From Glycomyces artemisiae (GTDB lineage Bacteria > Actinomycetota > Actinomycetes > Mycobacteriales > Micromonosporaceae), in the NCBI RefSeq assembly GCF_003002955.1, contig NZ_PVTJ01000014.1:46736-110735 (forward strand): 64,000 nt of DNA. The letters are read 5' to 3'. The stretch's first letter is position 1; each line of letters begins with the position of its first letter. The notes below the pieces were generated by a model. It was given only the letters and a program-made list of their open reading frames with translations. It was not told the origin of the DNA and did not search any database. Shown one piece after another: positions 1 to 8,736 of the stretch. The position numbers and the translations under genes were made by a program.

Positions 1-511
1 CGACGACCGGCAGCTTCAGGTCCACCACGTGGTCGTCGATGAGGCGGCCGGTGACGGTGGCGGTGAACAGCTTCGAGATCGAGGCCAGGTCGTAGACCGT
101 GCCCGTCTCGGCCGGGAGCCGCTCGGCCTCCGGCAGCTCGATCGCGGTCTCGGTCTCCTCGTCCCACCCGGAGTAGCGGAGCCGGTGGCCCCCGGCCTCG
201 TGCAGGACGACCACGCCGCGGCGCGCGGCGAGGACCGTGAAACCGGGGAACGAGGGGGCAGAACCCTCCATATAGGACTTCAGTTGCGGGGTGATGAGGT
301 CGACGTGCGCGGCGGTCAACCGCGCTTCGGAACAAGGCCCGTACCGCAGTTCCAGCGGATGTTCGGGGAAGGTCACATCGTACGGCCCAGCGCTCGGCGG
401 GCCGGTCGGATCGGGCATGGAGGGGCGCTCCTCGGCGTTGGCGCGGGAGCCGAGCGCGAACGCCGACCACAGCGCCCCCGCCGCGCCCCCGAGCATGGTT
501 CGACGCTGCAT
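1..511 (-). CDS. SxxK serine hydrolase of the beta-lactamase fold, AmiE-like (5' part only)
   Basis: The gene runs off the left edge, so only the first 170 residues are visible. It opens MQRRTMLGG followed by a hydrophobic stretch and an Ala-rich cleavage region, a Tat-like signal peptide. Around residues 139-150 it reads VYDLASISKLFTA, giving the nucleophile tetrad S144-I-S-K147 of serine beta-lactamase/penicillin-recognising enzymes. It lies 23 bp downstream of namZ and in the same order as nagZ-namZ. In Bacillus subtilis the muropeptide rescue cluster pairs NagZ and NamZ with AmiE (YbbE), an SxxK-fold N-acetylmuramyl-L-alanine amidase, so the same role is inferred here. An esterase or D-Ala-D-Ala peptidase of the same fold cannot be excluded without the C-terminal half. 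Confidence 0.75.
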   Translation of the reverse strand, partial: MQRRTMLGGAAGALWSAFALGSRANAEERPSMPDPTGPPSAGPYDVTFPEHPLELRYGPCSEARLTAAHVDLITPQLKSYMEGSAPSFPGFTVLAARRGVVVLHEAGGHRLRYSGWDEETETAIELPEAERLPAETGTVYDLASISKLFTATVTGRLIDDHVVDLKLPVV

Positions 512-534
512 CGTGTCTCCTGGTTATCGTGCCA

Positions 535-1785
535 TCACTGAGCGGTGCCGCGATAGAGCAAGTACGACTCTCTTTGCTCGGAAAACGCATCCAATTCATC
601 GGCCCACAGCGCCGTGACCTCGTCGACGTCCGCCCCGGCCTCCACCGCGAGCCGCACCGCCTGGTTCCCGGTGAGCTTGTCCAGCCAGAACGACGTCACG
701 TCCTGTGACCGCCAGCCGTACTGCGGGAAGACCCGCCGCTGCGCGATGACCATCGCCAGCGCCGTCCTGATCGGATCGAATTCATCCCTTCGGGTGACTT
801 GCAGCTCCACGCCCCCGCAGACCTTTCCCGACCATTTCGAGAAAGTAGGGGTGAAATACGCTTCGCGGAAACGAGCGCCCGGCAGCCCCTCCAGCGCCTC
901 CGACCACTCGTGGTCGATCTCCGGCGCCCCGAGGAACTCGAACGGCTTCGTCGTGCCCCGCCCCTCCGACAGCGCCGTCGCCTCGAACAGGCACGTCCCC
1001 GGGTACGCCACCGCCGTCGCCACCGTCGGCATGTTCGGCGACGGCGGCACCCACGGCAGCCCCGTCTCCTCGAAGTACATGCCCCGGCGCCACCGCTCCA
1101 TCGTCACCACCGTGAGGTCCACGGCCCCGCCGAGGAACTCGCCGTTGAACAGCCGCGCCAGCTCGCCCACGGTCATCCCGTGCCGCTGCGCGATCGGCTT
1201 GAGCCCCACGAACGTCGCGTGCTCCGGGTGCAGCACCGGCCCGCTCGCCGCCAGCGCCGACCCCGGGTTCGGGCGGTCGAGGACCACGAACCGCAGGCCC
1301 AGCTGCCCCGCGGCCTCCATCGCGAGGTACATGGTCCAGATGTAGGTGTAGAACCGCGCGCCCACGTCCTGGATGTCGAAGACCACCGTCTCGATCCCGG
1401 TCTCGGCGAACACCTCCGCCATTCGGTCCATGTCGTTGTACGCGTTGTACACCGGCAGCCCGGTCTTCGCGTCGAGGAAGAAGTCCTCGCCCTCCCCGGC
1501 CTGCGAGACGCCGCGGAAGCCGTGCTCGGGGCCGAAGACCGCCGCGATGTCGACCTTCCCGCTCCCGTGCATGAGGTCCACTTCGTGGCTCAGGTCCGGG
1601 AGGACCCCGGTGGGGTTCGAGATGACGCCGACGCGCTGGCCCGCGAGTTCGCGGAAGTCGCTGCGGGCCAGGACTTCGACGCCGGTCCGGACGGCGCGTC
1701 CGCCGCGGGCGGCGGCGGGGGCGGCGGTCGCGAGGGCCGCGGCGGCGCCCGCGACGGTGCCGCCGATGACTGTCCTGCGTTTCAT
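535..1785 (-). CDS. namZ: Exo-beta-N-acetylmuramidase NamZ (DUF1343, GH171)
   Basis: This 416-residue protein belongs to the YbbC/DUF1343 family, shown in B. subtilis to remove MurNAc from the non-reducing end of peptidoglycan fragments. Family segments visible are RVGVISNPTGV near residue 52, FGPEHGFRG near 85 and the D-IQDVGARFYTY stretch near 138. The start MKRRTVIGG with an Ala-rich h-region looks like a Tat signal, so it should act outside the membrane or be membrane-anchored. It begins 9 bp after the nagZ stop, which implies co-transcription. With NagZ it would strip alternating GlcNAc and MurNAc from glycan chains. Family assignment is firm; activity on MurNAc is from family knowledge. 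Confidence 0.88.
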   Translation of the reverse strand: MKRRTVIGGTVAGAAAALATAAPAAARGGRAVRTGVEVLARSDFRELAGQRVGVISNPTGVLPDLSHEVDLMHGSGKVDIAAVFGPEHGFRGVSQAGEGEDFFLDAKTGLPVYNAYNDMDRMAEVFAETGIETVVFDIQDVGARFYTYIWTMYLAMEAAGQLGLRFVVLDRPNPGSALAASGPVLHPEHATFVGLKPIAQRHGMTVGELARLFNGEFLGGAVDLTVVTMERWRRGMYFEETGLPWVPPSPNMPTVATAVAYPGTCLFEATALSEGRGTTKPFEFLGAPEIDHEWSEALEGLPGARFREAYFTPTFSKWSGKVCGGVELQVTRRDEFDPIRTALAMVIAQRRVFPQYGWRSQDVTSFWLDKLTGNQAVRLAVEAGADVDEVTALWADELDAFSEQRESYLLYRGTAQ

Positions 1786-1794
1786 GCGGTGCTC

Positions 1795-3570
1795 CTAGTA
1801 GCTCAGGCCGTGGCCGAAGGGGAACAGGACGCCGGCGCCGTCGGCGGTGGGGATGTCGACGGGGAGCCGCCCGGCGGGGTTCACCGAGCCGAGGATCGCG
1901 TGGACGGCCGATTCGAGGCCGTCGAGCGAGTACGAGTAGGTGGCGAGGTAGGCGTTCGGGTGGTCGCCGAGCCAGGCGATGTCGTAGGGGTTCTGGACGG
2001 CGAGGGCGACGACGGGGACGCCGGTGCCCGCGAGCGCCTCGACCAGCGTCACCTGAGTCGGGTTGAGCTTGGTGTTGTTGGTGGACACGACGATGAGGCC
2101 CTTGCCCGCGGCGGCGGCCACGGCGGCGTCGATCTGCGCCTGCGTGGGCGCGGCGCCGGTGACGAGGCTCGTCTGGCTCCACCCGCGGTTGCCGAACTCG
2201 GCCGCGATCCGCGCCACGGTGGTGACGCCCCACCCGGTGACGAGGACCGAGCCGCCGTCGGTCGGCACCGGCAGCGTCCCGTCGTTCGTGACGAGGGTCG
2301 TGGTCCGGTCCGAGAGCGCCTGCGCCGCTTCGAGGCTCGCGGGAATGCCCACCACGTCGTCCACGAGCTCGGGGTCGGCGTACGGGTCGCCGAAGAGCCC
2401 GAGCCGGTACTTCAGGCCGAGGATGCGGGTCACCGACTCGTCGATGCGCTTCTCGGTGAGCTCGCCGCCGTCGACGGCGGCGAGGACGGCGTTGAACGCG
2501 ATGTCGATGTGCTCCGGCATGAGCAGGATGTCCGCCCCGGCGATGAGCGCGAGCACGGGGATGCGGTCGTCGCCGTAGCCGTTGCGCACGCCCTCCATGC
2601 GCAGCGAGTCGGTGATGACGACGCCGTCGTAGCCGAGTTCGTCGCGCAGGAGCCCGGTGAGGATCTCCTCGGAGAGCGTCGCGGGCCGCAGCGAGGCGTC
2701 GAGCGCCGGGAACTGGATGTGCGCGGTCATGATCAGGTCCACGCCGGACTCGATGGCGGCGCGGAACGGCGGGGCGTCGATCTCGCGCCACTCCTCGTAG
2801 GTGTGGTCGATCTGCGGCAGCTCGGAGTGGCTGTCGTCCTCGGTGTCGCCGTGCCCGGGGAAGTGCTTGACGGTGGCGGCGAGGTCGCCGCGGGCCTGGT
2901 AGCCCTCGACCTGCGCGGCGACGAACGCGGCGACGTGCTCGCCGTCGGACCCGAAGGAGCGCACGCCGATCACGGGGTTCGCGGGGTTGACGTTGACGTC
3001 GGCGTCGGGCGCGAAGTTCTGGTTGAGCCCCATGGCGCGCAGCTCGGTCCCGGCGATGACGGCCGCGGCGCGGGCGGCCTCGGGGTCGTGCGTGGCGCCG
3101 AGCGCCATCGCGCCGGGCAGCTGCGTCGCGGGCGGGCCGATGCGGGTGACGAGGCCGTGCTCCTGGTCGGTGGCGATGAACAAGGGCGTCCCGCATCCGG
3201 CGAGGGCCGCGTCCTGGAGCCCGTTGGAGAGCGCGGTGATCTGGTCGGGGTTCGCGACGTTGTTCGACCAGGCGAAGTAGATGATGCCGCCGAGGTGGTA
3301 CCGCTCGATGAGGGCGGCGGCGTTGTCGACGCCGTGCGCGGTCTGATTGCTGGCGACGTCGGCGGCGGCCGTGGTGTCGGCGGTCTGCCCGTACGCGTAG
3401 GTGGTGAAGAGCTGGCCGACCTTCTGCTCCAGGCTCATGGCCTTGAGGCGGCGCTTGACGAACCGGCGCTCGGCGCTGCCGCCGTGCGCTTGCGCGGTTC
3501 CGGCGGCGGCGGTCGCCGCGGCCGCGCCGAGGGCGGCGGCGAGCACGGTCCGGCGGGGATGCGTCTGCAT
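1795..3570 (-). CDS. nagZ: Beta-N-acetylglucosaminidase NagZ, two-domain secreted GH3 type
   Basis: This 591-residue GH3 enzyme has the NagZ signature KHFPGHGDT at residues 235-243, which supplies the Asp/His general acid-base dyad, and the nucleophile Asp321 in ITDSLRMEGV. About 200 residues follow the TIM barrel, as in the two-domain B. subtilis NagZ rather than the short cytoplasmic E. coli form. The N-terminus MQTHPRRTVLAAALG with Ala-rich core and AQA cleavage region is a Tat-like signal. It is the first gene of a nagZ-namZ-amiE-like transcript and is preceded by a candidate operator at 3671-3685. Expected job: release terminal GlcNAc from extracellular muropeptides. A dietary-type glucosidase is less likely because of the NagZ motif and neighbours. 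Confidence 0.9.
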   Translation of the reverse strand: MQTHPRRTVLAAALGAAAATAAAGTAQAHGGSAERRFVKRRLKAMSLEQKVGQLFTTYAYGQTADTTAAADVASNQTAHGVDNAAALIERYHLGGIIYFAWSNNVANPDQITALSNGLQDAALAGCGTPLFIATDQEHGLVTRIGPPATQLPGAMALGATHDPEAARAAAVIAGTELRAMGLNQNFAPDADVNVNPANPVIGVRSFGSDGEHVAAFVAAQVEGYQARGDLAATVKHFPGHGDTEDDSHSELPQIDHTYEEWREIDAPPFRAAIESGVDLIMTAHIQFPALDASLRPATLSEEILTGLLRDELGYDGVVITDSLRMEGVRNGYGDDRIPVLALIAGADILLMPEHIDIAFNAVLAAVDGGELTEKRIDESVTRILGLKYRLGLFGDPYADPELVDDVVGIPASLEAAQALSDRTTTLVTNDGTLPVPTDGGSVLVTGWGVTTVARIAAEFGNRGWSQTSLVTGAAPTQAQIDAAVAAAAGKGLIVVSTNNTKLNPTQVTLVEALAGTGVPVVALAVQNPYDIAWLGDHPNAYLATYSYSLDGLESAVHAILGSVNPAGRLPVDIPTADGAGVLFPFGHGLSY

Positions 3571-3670
3571 GTGAGCGACTCCAGTCTGTGCGGGGTCCGG
3601 GCGGTCCCTTTTCGACGGGTAGGCCCGATCCGCTCATCCTGGCAGAAAACTTCATGTAAAGGCAAGACTA

Positions 3671-3685
3671 CGGAGAGAATTTTCA
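3671..3685 (-). promoter_or_regulatory. Candidate operator upstream of nagZ
   Basis: On the minus strand this reads TGAAAATTCTCTCCG and matches the TGAAAACTTTCTTCA element before the peptide-transporter operon at 11 of 15 positions. It sits about 100 bp before the nagZ start, inside an unusually AT-rich 60-bp patch. TGAA-N7-TTCA half-sites resemble targets of RpiR/MurR-type regulators, but no such regulator is in the window, so the protein bound is unknown. Confidence 0.4.
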
Positions 3686-3705
3686 AAATAGTGCGCCGGG
3701 GGCGG

Positions 3706-4629
3706 TCAGGCCAGCGCTGGGACTCCGAAGTGGAGCGTCCCGGCGTCGGCGTCCAGTGTCGCCTTGGCGCCCAACGGGATCGTGAGCGACGGGGTGCAGT
3801 GCCCGAACCCGAACTCCTCCGCCACGGGGATGGACAGGCCCGCGAGCTGGTCCGCGAGCACCTCGCGCACCTCCTCGTACGGCCCGCAGTCGGCCCATGA
3901 GCCGAGGACGACCCCGGCGAGGCCGTCGAACCACCCGGCGCGGCGCAGCTGCGTCAGGGCCCGGTCGATCCGGTAGGGCTCCTCGCCGATGTCTTCGAGG
4001 AGCAGCAGGCCGCCCGCGACGTCGGCGCGGTGGTCGGGGGTGCCGATCCCGGCCGCCAGGAGGGTCAGCGTCCCGCCGACGGTGATCCCGGTGGCGGTGC
4101 CGCCGTTCATGGTCCGCGCCGTCGACGACGCGATCTTCTGCACCCGCTCGGGTTCGAACAGGGTCTGGCGCAGGTGCTCCTGCATCCCCGCGTCGCCGGT
4201 GAAGGCCGTCCACGTCGGCATGGGCCCGTGGACCGTGGCCTGGCCGAGGTTGATGGCGATGGCCTCGTGGAGGGCCGTCATGTCGCTGAACCCGATGAAC
4301 GCCTTCGGCTCGGCGCCGCGCAGCCGCTCCCAGTCGACGAGGTCGATCATCCGCTGCGACCCGTACCCGCCGCGCGCGGCGAACACGGCCGCGATCCGCG
4401 GGTCGAGCCACGCGTCCTGGAAGTCCCCGGCCCGGTCGAGGTCGAGCCCGGCGAACAGGCCGGTCCGCGCCGCCGCGTGCGGCATGACCACCGGCTCCAG
4501 GCCCCACGAGCGCAGGACCGCCAGCCCCGCGTCGATCCGCTCGCCGGGGGAGGGGCTCGCGGGGGAGACGACGGCGACCCGGTCGCCGGGGACGAGGCGC
4601 CGCGGGCGGCGCAGCGGCTTGAGGCTCAA
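3706..4629 (-). CDS. ldcA: LD-carboxypeptidase, S66 family (LdcA)
   Basis: A 307-residue S66 peptidase that should cleave the L-Lys/DAP-D-Ala bond to remove the terminal D-Ala of murein tetrapeptides. The full triad is visible: Ser115 in GFSDMT, Glu212 in LEDIGE and His277 in GFGHC. There is no signal peptide, so it acts in the cytoplasm on imported peptides. The chosen start is TTG at 4629, whose last bases overlap the TGA of the preceding S9 peptidase (TTGA), and no ATG or GTG lies nearby in frame. This places it as the last gene of the peptide-import operon. Microcin-C-type self-immunity peptidases share the fold, but the context favours recycling. Confidence 0.88.
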   Translation of the reverse strand: MSLKPLRRPRRLVPGDRVAVVSPASPSPGERIDAGLAVLRSWGLEPVVMPHAAARTGLFAGLDLDRAGDFQDAWLDPRIAAVFAARGGYGSQRMIDLVDWERLRGAEPKAFIGFSDMTALHEAIAINLGQATVHGPMPTWTAFTGDAGMQEHLRQTLFEPERVQKIASSTARTMNGGTATGITVGGTLTLLAAGIGTPDHRADVAGGLLLLEDIGEEPYRIDRALTQLRRAGWFDGLAGVVLGSWADCGPYEEVREVLADQLAGLSIPVAEEFGFGHCTPSLTIPLGAKATLDADAGTLHFGVPALA

Positions 4630-6611
4630 GGCTTCAGCCCCAGTTCGAAGTCCGGGCCCGCGAAGCCGAACACCTCGGCGTACAGGGCGTGCTCGGCGAG
4701 CACCGCGTCCTCGATGGTCTCGGCGCGGCGGAACCCGTGCTGCTCGCCCTCGTAGGTCCGGTAGGCGTGCGGAATCCCCTTGCCCTGCACGCGCTCCAGG
4801 AGCCTCTCGGCCTGCGCGGGCGGGCAGATCTCGTCCTCCAGGCCCTGGAGGAGCAGGAACGGGGCGCCGATCCGGTCGGCGTGATGCACGGGGGACCGCT
4901 CCAGCGAGCGCTCCTCCAGGACCTCCGGCGGACCGACCATCGAGTACACGTACTGGGACTCGAAGTCGTGCGTCTCGTCCCCGGTCCACCCGGACAGGTC
5001 CAGGATCGGGTACTTGACGACCGCGCACGCGTAGACGCCTGCGGCCGCAGGCGAGGTGAGCGACGCCGCGGCGGTCCAGCCCCCGGCGCTGCCGCCGCGG
5101 ATCGCGATCCGCGCCGGGTCGGCCAGGCCCTCGGCGGCGAGCGCGCGGGCGACCGCCGCGCAGTCCTCCACGTCCACTTCGCCCCAGCGCTCGCGCAGCC
5201 GCTCGCGGTAGGCGCGGCCGTAGCCGGTGGACCCGCCGTAGTTGACCTCGACGACGCCGATGCCGCGGGAGGTGAAGTACGCCAGCTCCATGTCGAGCAC
5301 CGCCCGCACGTGGCTGGTGGGCCCGCCGTGGACCCACACCGCATACGGCGGCGCTTCGCCTTCGGGCCCTTCGAAATCGGGGTTGCGCGGCGGGTACACG
5401 TGGGCGTGCACGTCGCGCCCGTCCGGGCCGGTGAACGTGCGGTGCTCGGGGACCGGCAGATACGCGGGGTCCACTTTGGCCTCGTTCACGGCGGCCACGG
5501 CTTTGGCGGCGCCGCTGCGCGTGTCGACCTCCACGACCTCGTAGCCCGAGTGCGGGCCCGCGGCCAGGCCGTACACGTGGTCGTCCGCGGCGGCGAGGCC
5601 CGGCGCCCAGTCGGTCCAGGGCCCCTCGACGGGGCTCAGCCGCCGCTCCCACGCGTCGAAGACCCCGAGGCGGCTCTCGCCCCTGCCGTGGACGGCGGCG
5701 ATGTCGCCGCTGGCGAGGATCTGGAACCACGTCGACCCGGGCGTCCACAGGGGTCCGGCGAACTCGGACTCGGCCTCGTGGACCGGGCCGCGCTCCCCGG
5801 TGTGCGGGTCGACCCAGTGGAGGTTCCACCAGCCCGTCCTGTCCCCGGCGAACACGAGCGTCTCGTCCCGGGACCACTCGACCTGCGCGATCGACTCCCC
5901 GTCGCCCCCGGCCACGGTGCGCACCCCGGACAGCACCGGGTCGTCCTCGCCGACGATCTCGGCGACGCGCAGCTCCGTCTCGTCCCAGGGCATGTGCGGG
6001 TGGTTCCAGGCGATCCACGCGAGCGCCGACCCCGAGGGGCTCACCCGCGGGCCGGCGAGGAACCGGTACGAGTCGTCGGTCAGCTCCCGCACCCGCGCGT
6101 CGTCCCCGTACCTCGTCAGGTCCACGCTGGCGATGACGCGGCGCACGTCCGTGGGGCCGGGCCCGGTGTGCTCCTCCAGGACCGCCCACGCCTCGTACCG
6201 CTCCAGGTCCACCACGGGCTCCGACCAGCGCAGCGCGCCGGGGAACGCCGGGGCCGGGCTGACCGGCAGCGGGTCGCGCCAGCGGTCCGGTTCGAACACG
6301 TACAGCCGCTGGTCCTCGTAGTTGGTGAACACGACGACGGGGCTGCCGTCCTCGCCGATCGCGCCCGCCCACGGGCGGCCCCCGTACTCGTGGACCCGGT
6401 TGCGCGCGTTCCACGGCGCGGGCAGGACCGACTCCACGGCCCCGTCGGCGGTGCGGCGCATGAGCGCGCGCCTGCCGCCCTCGTCGGGCCGCGGCTCGGT
6501 CCACCACAGCTCGTCCCCGACCGCGCCGAGGAAGCCCGGCCGCCCGTCGGACTCGGCGACCAGCGCGGTGCCGATCGGGGACTCCCAAGCGCCGTAAGGG
6601 GCTCGCTTCAC
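4626..6611 (-). CDS. S9 family peptidase (prolyl oligopeptidase/acylaminoacyl-peptidase type)
   Basis: A 661-residue protein with an N-terminal beta-propeller region (about 1-390) and a C-terminal alpha/beta-hydrolase domain. The triad can be placed: Ser508 in GGSAGGW, Asp593 in QGLEDEICP and His625 in EGEQHGF. No signal peptide is seen, so it should hydrolyse short peptides in the cytoplasm, the propeller limiting substrate size. It lies 9 bp downstream of an M20 peptidase and overlaps ldcA, inside a peptide-import operon. Whether it prefers prolyl, acyl-aminoacyl or murein-derived peptides cannot be read from the sequence. Confidence 0.85.
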   Translation of the reverse strand: MKRAPYGAWESPIGTALVAESDGRPGFLGAVGDELWWTEPRPDEGGRRALMRRTADGAVESVLPAPWNARNRVHEYGGRPWAGAIGEDGSPVVVFTNYEDQRLYVFEPDRWRDPLPVSPAPAFPGALRWSEPVVDLERYEAWAVLEEHTGPGPTDVRRVIASVDLTRYGDDARVRELTDDSYRFLAGPRVSPSGSALAWIAWNHPHMPWDETELRVAEIVGEDDPVLSGVRTVAGGDGESIAQVEWSRDETLVFAGDRTGWWNLHWVDPHTGERGPVHEAESEFAGPLWTPGSTWFQILASGDIAAVHGRGESRLGVFDAWERRLSPVEGPWTDWAPGLAAADDHVYGLAAGPHSGYEVVEVDTRSGAAKAVAAVNEAKVDPAYLPVPEHRTFTGPDGRDVHAHVYPPRNPDFEGPEGEAPPYAVWVHGGPTSHVRAVLDMELAYFTSRGIGVVEVNYGGSTGYGRAYRERLRERWGEVDVEDCAAVARALAAEGLADPARIAIRGGSAGGWTAAASLTSPAAAGVYACAVVKYPILDLSGWTGDETHDFESQYVYSMVGPPEVLEERSLERSPVHHADRIGAPFLLLQGLEDEICPPAQAERLLERVQGKGIPHAYRTYEGEQHGFRRAETIEDAVLAEHALYAEVFGFAGPDFELGLKP

Positions 6612-6620
6612 ATCCGTCTC

Positions 6621-7913
6621 CTATGCGTTCAGCAGGAAGTCGTCCAGGACCCGCAGGCCGAACCGCAGCCCCTCCACGGGGACGCGCTCGTCCACGCCGT
6701 GCGCCAGCGTCCCGTACCCGAACTCGGGCGGCAGCGCCAGCGGGGAGAACCCGTAGCCGGTGATCCCCAGCCGCGAGAACTCCTTCGCGTCCGTCCCGCC
6801 CGACATGCAGAACGGCACCGGACGGCCCTCGGGGTCGTGCTTGAGGATCGCGGCCCGCATCGCCGCGAACGTCGGCGAGTCCACGGGCGCGGCGAGCGAC
6901 CGGGACCGGTGCGCGTACCGCCACTGCACGTCGGGGCCGCACAGCCCGTCCATCGTCGCCTCGAACTCGGCCTCGCCGCCCGGCACCACCCGGCCGTCGA
7001 CCTCGGCGCGCGCGTGCTCGGGGATCACGTTGACCTTGTAGCCCGCTTCGAGGACCGTCGGGTTCGCGCTGTTGCGCAGCGTCGACTCCACGAGCTGCGC
7101 GGCCGCGCCGAGCCCGCTCAGGTCCTCATAGTCCGGCTCGACGCCGTGCAGCGCCGCGAGCTCGGCGACCGCGGCCTCCACCACGGGCGTGACCCGCAGC
7201 GGCCACTCGTGCGCGCCGATCCGCGCCACCGCCGCCGCCAGCTTGCTCACCGCGTTGTCCGGGTTGCGCTTCGAGCCGTGCCCGGCCCGGCCGCGGGCCG
7301 TCAGCTCCAGCCAGGCCGTGCCCCGCTCGCCCGCCGCGATCGGGTAGATCCGCATCCCGTCGCTGTGGAACGTGAACCCGCCGGACTCCGAGATCCCCTC
7401 GGTGCAGCCCTCGAACTTCTCAGCGTGCTCTTCGGCGAGGTACCGGGACCCGAAGTCGGCCTCGGCCTCCTCGTCGGCGACGAACGCGAACACGATCGAC
7501 CGCCGCGGCCGCACGCCCTCGCGCGCCCACGACCGCACGGCCGCGAGCATCATCGCGTCCATGCCCTTCATGTCGATCGCCCCGCGGCCCCAAAGCATCC
7601 CGTCCGCGTCGATCTCCCCGCCGAACGGGTCCACCGACCAGTCCGCGGCCGCCGCGGGCACCACGTCCAGATGGCCGTGCACGAGCAGCGCCGGGGCCTC
7701 CGGGTCCGTCCCCTCCAGGCGCGCAACCACATTGGACCGGTTCGGGGCCTTCTCCAGGATCGCCGGTTCCAAGCCCGCTTCGGCGAGCCGCTCGGCCGCG
7801 AACTCCGCCGCGGCCCGCTCGTTCCCGTCCCCGCCGCCGAGGTTCGTCGTGTCGAACCGGATCAGGTCCCGCGTGAACGCGACGACCTCCTCCAGCGCCT
7901 GCGCATCAGCCAT
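6621..7913 (-). CDS. M20 family metallopeptidase (dipeptidase/acylase-like)
   Basis: A 430-residue M20/M28-fold zinc hydrolase. HGHLDVVP supplies the first metal ligand and catalytic Asp, GRGAIDMKG the bridging Asp, and ADEEAEAD the general base and second-metal Glu pair. GRAGHGSKRNP lies in the dimerisation domain and SGGTDAKEF near the C-terminus carries late ligands. The ATG at 7913 overlaps the end of the M55 gene by 8 nt, giving tight translational coupling. It is cytoplasmic and probably cleaves di- or tripeptides brought in by the transporter. A paralogue of nearly the same length lies at 59494-60816. Confidence 0.86.
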   Translation of the reverse strand: MADAQALEEVVAFTRDLIRFDTTNLGGGDGNERAAAEFAAERLAEAGLEPAILEKAPNRSNVVARLEGTDPEAPALLVHGHLDVVPAAAADWSVDPFGGEIDADGMLWGRGAIDMKGMDAMMLAAVRSWAREGVRPRRSIVFAFVADEEAEADFGSRYLAEEHAEKFEGCTEGISESGGFTFHSDGMRIYPIAAGERGTAWLELTARGRAGHGSKRNPDNAVSKLAAAVARIGAHEWPLRVTPVVEAAVAELAALHGVEPDYEDLSGLGAAAQLVESTLRNSANPTVLEAGYKVNVIPEHARAEVDGRVVPGGEAEFEATMDGLCGPDVQWRYAHRSRSLAAPVDSPTFAAMRAAILKHDPEGRPVPFCMSGGTDAKEFSRLGITGYGFSPLALPPEFGYGTLAHGVDERVPVEGLRFGLRVLDDFLLNA

Positions 7914-8736
7914 ACTGTTCCTCCATCGCCGCGCTCGCCAGGGTCGTGACCGCCTTGAAGCAGCGGATCGCCTCGTACATCGTCGCCGACTCGTACCCGA
8001 TCCGCCGCTCCCCGCAGACTGCCACGCCCGGGACCACCGTCGCCGCCCGCGCCAGGTGGTCGGCGTCGAACTCGACCTCGACCCGGTGCGGCGCCACCAC
8101 GGGCTCGTGCCGGACCGCCAGCGCCGCCGCCGCGGCCGCCCCGGCACTGATCGCCTCCGCGGTCACCTCCGGCGGGTCGCACCGCGCCGCGTACCGCGAC
8201 ACGCACTCCTTCACCGCCACGCCGACCGCCTCGGGCGCATAGCCCTCCGCGTCCTCCACGGCCTTGTCGTCGCCGATCACCATGATCACCGGCACCCCGA
8301 ACTCGGCCGCCACGGCCGCGTTCAAGCGGCCCTCGCTCGCGCGCACCCCGTCGAGCCACACGCCCGTCACCGAGTTCGCCAGGTACGTGTGCGCCAGGAC
8401 CCCTTCGGACCCCGCGCCCGCGTGGTACCCGAGGAACACCACGCCGTCCACGTCCCCGTGCTGCACGCCCTCCATCATCGAGAGGTCCTTGTGCCGCCCC
8501 GTGATCATCGTCGCCCGCGCATCGAGGCGCTCCAGCAGCAGGTTCCGCATCGACCAGTGCGCCTCGTTCACCACCACGGCGTCCGCGCCGCTCATGAACA
8601 GGCCCCGCACCGCCGCGTTCACGTCCCCGGTGAACACCGGCCGCATCCGCTCCCAGCCCGGCCCGCCCGGCAGCACGTCCTCCGGGCACGTCACTCCCGT
8701 GGCCCCCTCCATGTCGGCGCTCACGAGAATCTTCAC
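7906..8736 (-). CDS. dppA: M55 family D-aminopeptidase (DppA type)
   Basis: A 276-residue M55 zinc D-aminopeptidase. Metal and catalytic residues match B. subtilis DppA: Asp8 and Glu10 in SADMEGATG, His60 in NEAHWSM, His105 in GYHAGAG and His116. The start is GTG at 8736, overlapping the preceding ATPase stop (GTGA), with a GAGG about 9 nt upstream. DppA of B. subtilis releases D-Ala from D-Ala-D-Ala and is likewise encoded with a dipeptide ABC transporter. That parallel is the best evidence that this operon handles murein-derived D-amino-acid peptides. Confidence 0.88.
   Translation of the reverse strand: MKILVSADMEGATGVTCPEDVLPGGPGWERMRPVFTGDVNAAVRGLFMSGADAVVVNEAHWSMRNLLLERLDARATMITGRHKDLSMMEGVQHGDVDGVVFLGYHAGAGSEGVLAHTYLANSVTGVWLDGVRASEGRLNAAVAAEFGVPVIMVIGDDKAVEDAEGYAPEAVGVAVKECVSRYAARCDPPEVTAEAISAGAAAAAALAVRHEPVVAPHRVEVEFDADHLARAATVVPGVAVCGERRIGYESATMYEAIRCFKAVTTLASAAMEEQYG

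Noticed and set aside
799..3900. A 1033-codon plus-strand open frame across nagZ-namZ
   Set aside because: It is a mirror frame of the hydrolase genes, with no ribosome site and a repetitive Val/Gly/Arg product.
4689..7949. A 1086-codon plus-strand open frame across the S9 and M20 genes
   Set aside because: It is a shadow of genes with intact catalytic residues on the other strand.
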